Positions 44,597 through 54,041 of a stretch of 64,000 bases of DNA are shown here, in pieces. The translations under genes and the position numbers were made by a program. Source of the stretch: JAGNRR01 sp965230665 (GTDB lineage: Bacteria; Bacteroidota; Bacteroidia; Chitinophagales; Chitinophagaceae); contig CBDDLM010000004.1 of the NCBI GenBank assembly GCA_965230665.1, positions 2,170,001 to 2,234,000 of the forward strand. The letters are read 5' to 3'. The stretch's first letter is position 1, and every line of letters begins with the position of its first letter. Under the pieces are notes generated by a model, which worked only from the letters and a program-made list of their open reading frames with translations, ran no database searches and was not told the origin of the DNA.

Positions 44597-45492
44597 CGTT
44601 TTACTTTTAATAAGCCTCTCCACCACGGTTTGGTTATCCAATTAAAACCATTAAATGATTCGACGAATTCTATTGACGCCTTTAAAGAATGGTCGGCAAA
44701 TTTTTGTTTATAATTCTTCAATGCTTCTTTATAATATTTGTCCGGATTATCTACACCAAGATCCTCAAAAAATTTCTTTTTCACATATAATGTTCGCATG
44801 AAATAGATGTTGAGCATAACCATAAAACTATAGATGGTTGCTTTAAAGAAGCCAGCCTTATGCGTAAATCTTTTAAGCCAAGCCTCTGTATAAAATATGT
44901 GACGCCCTTCTTCGATATGATGCAGCTCAGATGATTTACGCAGTACTGAAAAGACTCTCTCGTCTTTGCGAATGTGTTTGGCGTAAATATCTGCCATCAT
45001 TTCTACTGAAAGTACGGACATGAACACAAGAGAAGGCCTTAGGTACTTTACCGTTATATGTCCAAAAAATTTATGTAATCTAGTTGGTAAGATAGGCTGT
45101 CCCTTTAATTTTTTAATTGCCATACCAAACATTTCTTGATGTCTATATTCTTCAATTAATTCTCGAATAAGAAATCGATATTCCGTTGTATCTGGGTTAA
45201 GGCTTAATAAATGACGATTAAAGAAATGACAGGCTAAAGTCTCGGACCAAGCGTATGAATACATTACTTGAACGATCTCTAATCTACCAAGCTCTATTTG
45301 TTGCGGTTTGCTTAGCGTCTCCCACAATGGATGACCGTGTAGCGATACTAATATATCAGGCATAAATAAGGTATCTCGTCCAGGCTCATCATCCCAAGGA
45401 ACATAGGTTTCAGGTAAAAGTGGTTTCTCCTTGCTAATTTGGATCATTCTCTCCACTTGCTCATCCATATTTGTAAATTCGGACGCTTTCAT
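44593..45492 (-). CDS. AurF-like diiron N-oxygenase/ferritin-fold oxygenase
   Basis: This 299-aa helical protein has EEYRHQEMFG, SVEMMADIYAK and HHIEEGRHIFY, the spaced Glu/His ligands of an AurF-type diiron site. AurF relatives oxidise amines or hydroxylate substrates. It is the first gene of the four-gene unit. Its presence with OleA/C/D-like enzymes suggests a tailoring step on a fatty-derived product. The substrate is not visible from sequence. Confidence 0.82.
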   Translation of the reverse strand: MKASEFTNMDEQVERMIQISKEKPLLPETYVPWDDEPGRDTLFMPDILVSLHGHPLWETLSKPQQIELGRLEIVQVMYSYAWSETLACHFFNRHLLSLNPDTTEYRFLIRELIEEYRHQEMFGMAIKKLKGQPILPTRLHKFFGHITVKYLRPSLVFMSVLSVEMMADIYAKHIRKDERVFSVLRKSSELHHIEEGRHIFYTEAWLKRFTHKAGFFKATIYSFMVMLNIYFMRTLYVKKKFFEDLGVDNPDKYYKEALKNYKQKFADHSLKASIEFVESFNGFNWITKPWWRGLLKVKR

Positions 45493-45669
45493 TATATAAT
45501 AACGAGTAGTTGATTTGGTTTGTTAGTAAGCTAAATATAGTTTTTTTTAACCAAGCGTAGTATGAAAGCCTATTAAAAATAGGTTGTCAATAAGAAACCT
45601 ATTTGGTGGAGCCATTCTGGTAATTGCTATTCTTATATGTTTATTTTAAGGATTGTTAGCATAGTACAC

Positions 45670-47232
45670 TTATCTTTTTTGAAGTTTAATGGTGAGCTTT
45701 TTTTCTTTAGAGCTTAAGATCAGGATGTAATTTCCTGCGGATAGGCCGTCCATTGGAATGGTATGCTTGTGCTTTCCTTTGGCGAATTTTTTATCATTAA
45801 AAACCTCTTTGATATACATACCACTAATGTCATATAAATGAAGAGACAAGCTTTGTTCGGTCCGAACTGTTAAGTTTAAATACGCATTGGAAGATATCGG
45901 GCTAGGATAGACTAATGCCTCGACTGTGGAAAGCTTTAAATCACGGGTGCTTACATTGAGACGACTAGATAGATAACGGGCAATGCCAATATCGTTGTTG
46001 TTGCTTGCGGTTATTCCAGCTACTCCAGCTACAAGTATCTTCCCATCATTTTGTATCCTTACTCTTGAAGGTGTACCTCCACTGTTGGCCCCCATCATTT
46101 TAGTAAGAGTATGCCCTTGTGTCCCAAAGCTTGTGTCTAATAAGCCAGTCGCTGAAAATCGACTTACATAAAAGTCAGGACCAAAAGGAGGTTGTGAAAG
46201 ATTCGTTACTTCCGATATAACTACTATTTTTTGATCTGATTGTAGTTCAATATCTGTGGCCATGGCACCATTCATTACCGTTAATGGAGAATATAATAAC
46301 CTACCACCGGCACCAAAAGAATTATCTATTGTACCATTGGATTGATATCTTAAAATAAAGCATCGAATTCCAGCGCTTGAATGATGCCTACCGACTACAA
46401 CAATTCGTCCATTTACTGTAAGGCGCATATTGTATGCAATATCGGCTCTATTCGATGAGACATCCGTTACAACCAATCCATTTGTACCGAAAGAGCTATC
46501 AGGCCGACCATCTACATGAAATCGCATAGCAAATACATCACTTTTACTCACGGAACCTACGACAAGTATTTTTCCATCGGGCTGAATAGCTCCTGCCACA
46601 GCCTCGTCATCTGTACCAATAGCGTTAACAACTTCAATTGCTCCATTCAAACCAAATGTACTATCTGGAACACCTGTAGGTAAAAAGCGGAGGATACCTA
46701 CATTGGTCGATATACTACCATTATCAATTTCGGCAAATACAACAATCTTTCCATCGGTTTGAATTTTTACATCTTTACAGATGTCTAGTCCCACGGAAAT
46801 TCTCGCCACAACGAGTCCGTTTGTGCCAAATGTACTATCGATGGTACCATTCGTATGATGCCTTGATAAGGTAATACCTTGAGAATTGGACCCCGTAAAA
46901 CCTCCAACTATTATTTTGCCATCGGCCTGTAATGCTGCAGTCAAAGGTTCAAAGGAAGGACCGATTGCTAAACCATTCGTACCCATGGTAGAGTCATAGG
47001 AGCCATCTGTTTTATATCTTGAAATAACTATGTTTTTATTGATATTGTCATAGCCAATAGCTAATACTTTTTGATCAGGTTGCACGAGCATTTGTGCTAG
47101 CTTATCGTCGGTAGAACCTAAGTCGCTTATTCGAATACCGGTTGAATTAAATGTACTGTCTAATGTGCCTATTTGTCCAAAGCTTAAAATTGAGAATAGG
47201 GTCATTGTGATTAAGGATATAATTTTTTTCAT
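45670..47232 (-). CDS. secreted delta-60 repeat protein with T9SS sorting domain
   Basis: This 520-aa protein has a signal peptide and about eight repeats of the delta-60 (DUF5122) kind, with DSTFGTNGLVV, LQADGKIIVGG and RHHTNGTID. A C-terminal T9SS domain (VEALVYPSPISSNAYLNL, LSAGNYILIL) follows. The repeats predict a beta-propeller. It should be exported to the surface. No enzymatic site was found. Confidence 0.9.
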   Translation of the reverse strand: MKKIISLITMTLFSILSFGQIGTLDSTFNSTGIRISDLGSTDDKLAQMLVQPDQKVLAIGYDNINKNIVISRYKTDGSYDSTMGTNGLAIGPSFEPLTAALQADGKIIVGGFTGSNSQGITLSRHHTNGTIDSTFGTNGLVVARISVGLDICKDVKIQTDGKIVVFAEIDNGSISTNVGILRFLPTGVPDSTFGLNGAIEVVNAIGTDDEAVAGAIQPDGKILVVGSVSKSDVFAMRFHVDGRPDSSFGTNGLVVTDVSSNRADIAYNMRLTVNGRIVVVGRHHSSAGIRCFILRYQSNGTIDNSFGAGGRLLYSPLTVMNGAMATDIELQSDQKIVVISEVTNLSQPPFGPDFYVSRFSATGLLDTSFGTQGHTLTKMMGANSGGTPSRVRIQNDGKILVAGVAGITASNNNDIGIARYLSSRLNVSTRDLKLSTVEALVYPSPISSNAYLNLTVRTEQSLSLHLYDISGMYIKEVFNDKKFAKGKHKHTIPMDGLSAGNYILILSSKEKKLTIKLQKR

Positions 47233-47644
47233 GTTCGTTTAGAGTAGCAGCGTATAAAAGTGTTTAACAAAACTTTCTCCTTTAACACTTTAATAATAGA
47301 ATTAATGTTCTAATTAAACATATTCTATCCTTACTTGAAACCTTTGTAAAGTTCAATTCCAATAACAACCAACGGGTATTTACCCAGAATAGTTTAATGA
47401 ACTTTGTTTGACTTATTTCATGTTGGATATACATCTTTCGAATATGGTCACTGAAGTTTTAATTCCTCAGGAATATCTGCATGTCTCTGTCTAAGAGCCG
47501 TCAGACTCACAGTGAAAAATGGGCAACGAACCCTTGTTCAAACGAGGTTGCTAGTAAGCTAAGTATAGAATTTGTTTTCAACGGTTTGCGCAGGGTGTCG
47601 TAGGAATTTCGCAGGATGCTATACACCTTGTTGTACACAGCTTT
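47233..47644. other. intergenic region with an XRE/att remnant
   Basis: 47430-47536 aligns with the start of the XRE gene and the attachment arm of element 1. It contains ATTCCTCAGGAAT, AAGAGCCGTCAGACTCACAG and arm AAAATGGGCAACGAACCC (47516-47533), followed by TTG. No comM sequence follows. It is a decayed right end. The CAGGATGCTATACACC segment at 47612-47640 recurs at 52036-52064. Confidence 0.8.
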
Positions 47645-48571
47645 TTAACTCATTTGTGCTTGTTCAATGAATTGTTTAGGGCTCATACCTACTTTCTGTT
47701 TAAACAGTCGTGAAAAATATTGAGGATATTTAAATCCTAAATTATATGCCGTTTCAGATATAGAAACATTTGGAGTTAACAACAAATATTTCGCTTGTTC
47801 GATCAGATAAAGATTGATTTGTTCAATTGCCGTTTTTCCTGTTTCTGCTTTTATAGTATCGCCCATATATCTATAACTTACTCCTAATTGACCTGAAATC
47901 CATTCTACAGACGGAATACCCAATTTCATCAGTTTGCCCTCTTCGTAATAACTATCCAATATTCTTTTGAAATGAGTGAACAGAGCTTTATTAATTTCTT
48001 TTCGGTTTAAGAATTGACGCTTGTAAAAACGGTCAGTATATTGCATCAATGTGTCCAAGTGTGAAAGAACAATTTTTTTACTGAACTCATCCCGATTAGT
48101 CCTTTGTTCCGCTTCTATATTTTTAAAAATTGCCCTTATCAATTTTTCTTCTTTGGAAGATAAATGCAATGCTTCGTTGACATGATAGTCGAAAAAGTTG
48201 TACTTCTTAATTTCTTGGAATAGTTGATTGCCGATCAAGTAGTCTTTGTGAAAAGCGATATGATAACTGTCTGAACTAACGACCACCTCTTTAAAGGACA
48301 AGGTTTGATTAGGTGCTGTGAATAATAGTAAACCCTTACTAAAATCATATTTAGTACGACCATAAACTATTTCTCCCGAAACAATTTTTTTAAAACCAAT
48401 GGAATAGAACTCGCAGGTAATTTCCATTGTGTTATCCAATCGTTGCTCATTAGGTTTGACCTTTGTTTCTTTTGGTTTAGAATGTGAAAAACTAAAAAGA
48501 GAATTTTCTGGTTCGGGTAGTCCAAACTGTTTATTGAATTCTGAAATATTTTTGAATGAATAGCGCATCAT
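47645..48571 (-). CDS. AraC-family regulator, first copy
   Basis: This is a 308-aa protein with an N-terminal sensing domain and a C-terminal double HTH (GIPSVEWISGQLGVSYRYM, then ISETAYNLGFKYPQYFSRLFKQKVGMSPKQF). Start 48571 or 48568 is chosen because the earlier start at 48595 overlaps the upstream gene. It is a clear relative of the protein at 52070. It probably controls the genes 48574-51427 or itself. Confidence 0.85.
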   Translation of the reverse strand: MMRYSFKNISEFNKQFGLPEPENSLFSFSHSKPKETKVKPNEQRLDNTMEITCEFYSIGFKKIVSGEIVYGRTKYDFSKGLLLFTAPNQTLSFKEVVVSSDSYHIAFHKDYLIGNQLFQEIKKYNFFDYHVNEALHLSSKEEKLIRAIFKNIEAEQRTNRDEFSKKIVLSHLDTLMQYTDRFYKRQFLNRKEINKALFTHFKRILDSYYEEGKLMKLGIPSVEWISGQLGVSYRYMGDTIKAETGKTAIEQINLYLIEQAKYLLLTPNVSISETAYNLGFKYPQYFSRLFKQKVGMSPKQFIEQAQMS

Positions 48572-48573
48572 AC

Positions 48574-49707
48574 TTATTGAACAGTCTTCCACCATTCTGA
48601 TTCCGGAACATTGGAATGGCTACCTACGATTGGTTCTCCTATCTGTGGCGTTGCAATTGGCAAATTTAGCTTCTTTGCTTCTTTGGTTACCCGTTCTATG
48701 GGGTCTGTCCAAGAGTGCGTCGCTAAAGTAAAGGCTCCCCAGTGAATAGGAATAATTAATCTTGCATTTATGTCAATGCTCGCCTGTACAGTTTGCTCGG
48801 GTATCATATGTACATCTGACCAAAGTTTGTTATACTGACCGCATTCCATCAAGGCAAAATCAAAGCCTCCATATTTTTCTCCTATTTCTTTAAAGTGTTT
48901 TCCATAACCTCCATCACCACTAAAGAAAATATTTTTTTTAGTTCCTTTTAAAACCCATGAACCCCAAAGTGTTGTGGATTGGTCATTCAATCTTCTACCT
49001 GACATATGGCGAGAAGGTGTAAAAGCAATTACTAAATCATTATATTTTCTTTCCTCCCACCAATCCATTGTACTGATTTTGGTGCTGTCTACTCCCCATC
49101 TTTCTAAATGATTATCGACACCAAGAGGAACAAAAAAACGGTCGGTTTTGTCTTTTAATTGTTTGATGGATTCATAGTCCAAGTGATCATAATGGTCGTG
49201 GGAAATAATAATGGCATCAATAGGAGGTAACTCGGCAATATTAATAGGCATTTTACTATTGTAGCGTTTTCTGCCCAACAATGGATGTGGTGCTGCATAC
49301 TGTCCAAACACAGGGTCTAATAGAAGATTTTTTCCATCTATTTCTATTAAAAAAGTAGAGTGCCCGAACCAAGTCAATCGAACCAAAGAATCAGATTTGT
49401 TTAAGATACTTTCAGGAGAAACTTTTTTTACTTGTATATCTTGTTTAGGCGCAACATTAGGATCTGGTCGCAATGTTTCTTTAAGCATTTGTTGGATACT
49501 ATGGCAATCCAATTCCATTTCAATGGGTTCATTGTTGATGAATATGCCATTTTCAAAATGCCCAGTTCTAGCATAAGCGGCTAGCTCTTCTGTAGTTGCC
49601 TTTCCTCCGAATTGAGGGCTTAGATTAATAAATAAAACCCCCACGAGAACTAAAATCGTAAGTATAGAAAAAAAAACAATAATAATACGTCTTAGTACTT
49701 TTTTCAT
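48574..49707 (-). CDS. metallo-beta-lactamase-fold hydrolase (UlaG/NAPE-PLD-like)
   Basis: This 377-aa protein has an N-terminal membrane span (IIIVFFSILTILVLVGVLFI) and the MBL set HSTFLI, IIISHDHYDHLDY (HxHxDH) and FSGDGGY. A late PIHWGAF completes the metal site. It resembles the N-acylphosphatidylethanolamine phospholipase D/RomA group. It is likely anchored in the inner membrane with the active site in the periplasm. It ends just before the AraC start. Confidence 0.85.
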   Translation of the reverse strand: MKKVLRRIIIVFFSILTILVLVGVLFINLSPQFGGKATTEELAAYARTGHFENGIFINNEPIEMELDCHSIQQMLKETLRPDPNVAPKQDIQVKKVSPESILNKSDSLVRLTWFGHSTFLIEIDGKNLLLDPVFGQYAAPHPLLGRKRYNSKMPINIAELPPIDAIIISHDHYDHLDYESIKQLKDKTDRFFVPLGVDNHLERWGVDSTKISTMDWWEERKYNDLVIAFTPSRHMSGRRLNDQSTTLWGSWVLKGTKKNIFFSGDGGYGKHFKEIGEKYGGFDFALMECGQYNKLWSDVHMIPEQTVQASIDINARLIIPIHWGAFTLATHSWTDPIERVTKEAKKLNLPIATPQIGEPIVGSHSNVPESEWWKTVQ

Positions 49708-49718
49708 TGCTACGCTAT

Positions 49719-50027
49719 TTAAATATTAGGGTTAGAACCAAAGTTCATGGCACACAACAAAGCACAAATGGCAATACCTATAAATAAGGCAAATATTCCA
49801 AGATTATTATTAAATTTCAACTTACTTACCCGCAATAATACATAACCAAAGAACAAGTTTATCAGTGCCCAAATAATATTAATAGTCGGTGATGATAATC
49901 CCACACCTGATGGTGTGGCAAATGGCGTAGGAAATTCTTGTCCTGTTATTCCCATTGTGAAGTGTGGGACGACGTTGGCAAGAAAGAATCCTGTTCCTAA
50001 AGCAGCGAGATAGTGATACGATTTCAT
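49719..50027 (-). CDS. small membrane protein
   Basis: This 102-aa protein has about three spans (YLAALGTGFFLANVV, IIWALINLFFGYVLL, LGIFALFIGIAICALLCAM). Function is unknown. It lies 11 bp before the MBL gene in the same direction and is probably part of one operon. Confidence 0.6.
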   Translation of the reverse strand: MKSYHYLAALGTGFFLANVVPHFTMGITGQEFPTPFATPSGVGLSSPTINIIWALINLFFGYVLLRVSKLKFNNNLGIFALFIGIAICALLCAMNFGSNPNI

Positions 50028-50059
50028 TTTTTTATTTTCGATTTAGGAAATATTTGTTA

Positions 50060-50425
50060 TCAAATGTATTTCGGAATTAGTTCCAAGGTTGATGCTTCAT
50101 GTTTCTTGGTGTCATAAGTCAATCGCATGGCAGGATAAACTAACCCTAACAATTTACGATAGGCTTTATTCACTTTTGGATTTACCTCTTTTAAATCGAC
50201 AGGTTGTACACCATCAATATCAACAACGGTATCACCAATTTTCATTTGACCGGAAGGATTGGCAAGAAATGCATCATACCAACTTTTCTTACCAAATTTA
50301 TATTGTCGAACAAAAAAACGACCTTCGGTACTCACAATGGTGATGTCAATAAATCGATGATCTCCACATCTAATTTGATGTACTTTTTGTCCCTTTACGA
50401 GTGTTTCTAATTCTTGAATAATCAT
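50060..50425 (-). CDS. DUF2255-like protein
   Basis: This 121-aa protein with IRCGDHRFIDITIVSTEGRFFVRQY in parts and a SWYDAFLANPSGQMKIGD segment recalls DUF2255, a cytoplasmic family of unknown function related to the pyridoxamine-oxidase-like split barrel. It belongs to the same run of genes as the hydrolase and MBL protein. Confidence 0.65.
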   Translation of the reverse strand: MIIQELETLVKGQKVHQIRCGDHRFIDITIVSTEGRFFVRQYKFGKKSWYDAFLANPSGQMKIGDTVVDIDGVQPVDLKEVNPKVNKAYRKLLGLVYPAMRLTYDTKKHEASTLELIPKYI

Positions 50426-50485
50426 TTTTGTAATTGAAAGTTGAAAACGGAGAATTGAAAACTAGGGTTCTCTTTCAATTCTCCA

Positions 50486-51427
50486 TTATTGTTTTTTTTT
50501 ATTAAAGAAGTCTGCTGCAGCATCTGTAGAGGCTTTTACTGCTTCTGGTTTCCAGTAGAAATCCACGTGGCTAAATTCATCAAATGCTAGTACATCTGGG
50601 TTATTAGTTAATTTATCGATAAATTGAGTTGAACAAATAGCCGTTGATGCATTAGGCCCATATACCACAAGGGTTGGTTGCGTGATTTTATCAGCATAGT
50701 GCTCTGCAATAGAAATAAGAGATTGCATAGGCTGGTCACCGATATGTTCGCAAGTAAAATGTTCAACTTTTCCTGGCCCTGCAAAACCATCTTTACCATA
50801 GAAATTGTATGTGTCATCTGCCATTGGTGTTCCCGTGGCAACAAATTCTTCTCTGGTCATACTGTCTTGAAGAACAATAGGCCAAGTGTAATCTGCTTCT
50901 CCTGTTTCATACATTTTTTGTTTTGAGGCGTTTGCTCCTGCAATCACCATATTAGCGATATCCTTGTTACCCCATTGGAATGCATCTGCTGCCATCATTC
51001 CTGAAACGGTAGCAATTTTCTTAATTCTGTGGTCAGTTACTGCGGCCGATGCAACGATAGCTCCTCCTTGACATACACCTAATCCATAAATTTCATCAAC
51101 AAATGGAAGTGTTCCCAAGTAAGAAACTGCATCCCACGTGTTTTCAATTAAACGGAACATATAGCGAGATTTTTTGTATTCTCCTGGTAATGCTGGCGAA
51201 TCTCCCATTCCAAGATAATCGAAACCAAGATAGATGAACCCTCTTTTAGCCATTTCAGGACCATATATGGCTGGAATTTGCCCTTTCACCTGCGGAAATG
51301 GACTCGCACCTACGATTGTTTTGTACTTTTTGTTTTCATCAAAACCTTCTGGAAGGTATAGGTCTCCTGCTAAGTCTACTCCAAAAGATTTAAATGTTAT
51401 TTCGTTTTTTCCTGCTTGTAAATTCAT
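50486..51427 (-). CDS. alpha/beta hydrolase, first copy
   Basis: This 313-aa dienelactone-hydrolase-like protein has GVDLAGDLYLPEGF, a KRGFIYLGFDYLGMGDSP strand and nucleophile elbow GLGVCQGGAIV (Gly-x-Cys-x-Gly, Cys as likely nucleophile). Late FSHVDFYW supplies the His. It is a close relative of the protein at 54042 but has no signal peptide, so it is cytoplasmic. Substrate unknown. Confidence 0.85.
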   Translation of the reverse strand: MNLQAGKNEITFKSFGVDLAGDLYLPEGFDENKKYKTIVGASPFPQVKGQIPAIYGPEMAKRGFIYLGFDYLGMGDSPALPGEYKKSRYMFRLIENTWDAVSYLGTLPFVDEIYGLGVCQGGAIVASAAVTDHRIKKIATVSGMMAADAFQWGNKDIANMVIAGANASKQKMYETGEADYTWPIVLQDSMTREEFVATGTPMADDTYNFYGKDGFAGPGKVEHFTCEHIGDQPMQSLISIAEHYADKITQPTLVVYGPNASTAICSTQFIDKLTNNPDVLAFDEFSHVDFYWKPEAVKASTDAAADFFNKKKQ

Positions 51428-52069
51428 GATTTAAATATTTTATTAATTAAATACAAAATTACTTGTACAGATATCCTTTCAACTTAAACGTTTTGGTATA
51501 AGGTTTATACATTTTTGTAAGTATTGCTAGCGATTACGTGTTAAGAGGGAATAATGACAATAAACCCGTAACATTTTATTTGACAGCTAAATGTTTCAGA
51601 TTTAGGAATTGCTATACTGCTAATAAGCCGATTAACTAATGTTTAGTCCAAACAGCTTATGAAAAATAATTCAATTCAACGCTTAATAAATCTCTGAAAC
51701 TTCAAAAAGGTTCCTTCCTAAAAATTCTCCTTACTAGGTTCCGACCTTCTATGAAACTCGTGTCTGCTCCAATACGTCTAGCTCAGTTCTTTATAGACAA
51801 ATTATGCTCTTAGCGACAGGAAGTAATTTTGCGGGATAAAACCGTCAGTTTAAATTCTTACGGTAGATAACCAAGATACTTTTTTACAATCGCATAGCAC
51901 TCACGGACTTACTTTATTAACAAGTAGCCGTATCAGTGGTAACATAGAACAATTTAGCGAAGTCCAGTTTGTGCAGTTTCGTTCTATCCGTGCTTCTCGA
52001 ATGTTGGCACCGAAGTCTTTAATTCCTCAGGAGCACAGGATGCTATGCACCTTGTTGTACACAGTTTTT
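51428..52069. other. intergenic region with a decayed XRE gene
   Basis: 51720-52031 aligns in order with the XRE gene body of 26014-26484 (AAATTCTC, GACAAATTATGCTC, GATAACCAAGATAC, AGCCGTATCAGTGGTAAC, AACAATTTAGCGAAGTCC, AATTCCTCAGGA). Insertions and substitutions destroy the frame. The attachment arm is lost. Then comes CAGGATGCTATGCACC (52036-52064), the segment shared with 47612-47640. The rest, 51428-51719, has nothing clear. Confidence 0.78.
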
Positions 52070-52996
52070 TTAATTCATTTGTGCTTGTTCAATGTATTCC
52101 TTCGGGCTTATACCAACCTTTTTCTTAAACAATCTTGAGAAGTATTGAGGATATTCAAATCCTAATTCATACGCTGTTTCCGAAATAGAAGCATTGGGAG
52201 CAAGCAACATATTTTTAGCTTCATCAATCAAATAGAGATTAATCTGGTCTACAGCAGTTTTGCCTGTTTCTGCTTTGATAGTATCGCTCATGTATCTATG
52301 ACTAACTCTTAATTGTTCAGCTAACCAGTTCACCGTTGGGATACCCTTTTCTTGTAAATGTCCTGCTTCAAAATAGACATTGAGAATATTAGTGAATTGA
52401 GTAAACATCTCTTGATTAATTTCTTTTCTGTTTAAGAACTGTCGCTTATAGAATCTATCCGAATACTTAAGAAGTGTTTCTAAGTGAGAAAGGACTAATT
52501 CTTTACTGAACTCATCTTGGTTGTTATAATACTCGTTTGTTATGTTGTTGAATATAGCCTTCAATAACTCTTCTTCTTTCGGTGATAAATGCAGAGCCTC
52601 ATTCACGTTGTAGTTGAAGAAGTTGTATTTCTTAATTTTTTCGTAAAGAGGAGTGCCAATCAGGTAATCCCTATGAAAGGAGATATGATATGCTTCAGAA
52701 CTATAAACTAAACCTTCGAAGACCAAGGCTTGGTTTGGGGCTGTGAACAGCATTGTTCCGTTTGAACAATCATACTTTGTTCTACCATAAATAATTTCTC
52801 CAGAAAGTATCTTCTTTAACGAGATAGAATAAAATCCGCAAGTCAGACTGATTTTTTCATCAGTACTATCCTCACATGCACTCTCAATATTGTCATCTTG
52901 CTTATCATAAGAGACGGTAAACAAAGGATTTTCGGGAGGGGGAAATCCCGCGTAATCATGGAACTCCGATATTGTATTGAACTCTAATGTTTTCAT
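52070..52996 (-). CDS. AraC-family regulator, second copy
   Basis: This 308-aa protein is similar along its length to the AraC protein at 47645 (YRYMGDTIKAETGKTA in one, HRYMSDTIKAETGKTA in the other). It carries the same C-terminal ISETAYELGFEYPQYFSRLFKKKVG double HTH in two parts. The two genes lie in the same place in two parallel units, each after an XRE/att remnant, which implies an old segmental duplication. Confidence 0.87.
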   Translation of the reverse strand: MKTLEFNTISEFHDYAGFPPPENPLFTVSYDKQDDNIESACEDSTDEKISLTCGFYSISLKKILSGEIIYGRTKYDCSNGTMLFTAPNQALVFEGLVYSSEAYHISFHRDYLIGTPLYEKIKKYNFFNYNVNEALHLSPKEEELLKAIFNNITNEYYNNQDEFSKELVLSHLETLLKYSDRFYKRQFLNRKEINQEMFTQFTNILNVYFEAGHLQEKGIPTVNWLAEQLRVSHRYMSDTIKAETGKTAVDQINLYLIDEAKNMLLAPNASISETAYELGFEYPQYFSRLFKKKVGISPKEYIEQAQMN

Positions 52997-53043
52997 CTTA
53001 TTCTTTAAAGTTAATTAAATGACAAACAACTGCCTACTGTTCT

Positions 53044-53979
53044 CTATAAGTACTCTTCAACATTGATACCTACCAACTCTTGTGTTTTAATCCAGAGTTT
53101 ATCTATATCCTCATCCTCGTAGTGTGTATTATCAATTTCGATTGGAACCGGTGCGCCCGTTGATTCACGTTTTTTCGGAGAATAAACTACATTAGGCTGA
53201 GCATCATCCGCAATGAGTGCTTCAATTGCTGGCAGAGCACCATTATATAAGTTTTGACTCAAACCAAGTAAGCCTGACACAGCATTCATCACTGTTCCCA
53301 GCACGCGCATACCTATTGGATTACTGGATTTTGTCATTAAGCCGGTTCTTGAATATCCAGGGTGGCATGATAGAGCCATAGATTCAGAACCGATTCTCTC
53401 GAACTCTTGTTGAAGCTTGACCGAAAATAAAATAGAACAAAGTTTACCTTTACAGTATTCCTGCATTTGACTATAATCCGCTTCATTTTCACACATTAAA
53501 TTATCTACATCTAAGTCGTTTTTCAAGAAGCGCTTATATCCAATACTGGAAAAGGTAACTATTCTACTTCCCTCCTTTAGAACGGGTAGAAGTTGAGTAG
53601 TTAATGCAAAATGTCCGAGATAATTGATGGTGAGGTTTTCCTCAAGACCATCTATAGTCTTTTTGTATTTTCCTCCACCACCAGCATTGTTGGCCAAAAA
53701 ATCAATTTTTTTGTAATTGTTTTTTATTCGTACGGTGAAGTTTCTTATACTCTCTAAGCTTGTTAATTCTAAAACTTCTATTTCCAAATTAGCGTTTGGA
53801 ATTTCATTCTTTAGTTGCTTTTTTGCTTCTTCAAGTTTACTCTTGTTTCTTGAAGCCATTATTACCTTACAATTATGTTTAGCCAGATGATAGGTAATTC
53901 CGTATCCTGTTCCACTATTAGCACCTGTAACTATAGCAACCTTTGTACTCAGATCTGGGATATTCTTATGATTATTCAT
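53044..53979 (-). CDS. short-chain dehydrogenase/reductase
   Basis: This 311-aa SDR has the cofactor motif VTGANSGTGYGI, LANNAGGGG, and YCKGK in place of YxxxK (Tyr and Lys kept). It is of the retinol-dehydrogenase/protochlorophyllide-reductase-like subgroup by outline. It lies between the second AraC and second hydrolase genes and is probably regulated with them. The substrate is unknown. Confidence 0.85.
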   Translation of the reverse strand: MNNHKNIPDLSTKVAIVTGANSGTGYGITYHLAKHNCKVIMASRNKSKLEEAKKQLKNEIPNANLEIEVLELTSLESIRNFTVRIKNNYKKIDFLANNAGGGGKYKKTIDGLEENLTINYLGHFALTTQLLPVLKEGSRIVTFSSIGYKRFLKNDLDVDNLMCENEADYSQMQEYCKGKLCSILFSVKLQQEFERIGSESMALSCHPGYSRTGLMTKSSNPIGMRVLGTVMNAVSGLLGLSQNLYNGALPAIEALIADDAQPNVVYSPKKRESTGAPVPIEIDNTHYEDEDIDKLWIKTQELVGINVEEYL

Positions 53980-54041
53980 ATTGGTCCTTTTAATTGATTT
54001 TAAATAAGGCAGAGACCATTGCTGGTCTCTACCCTAATCAT

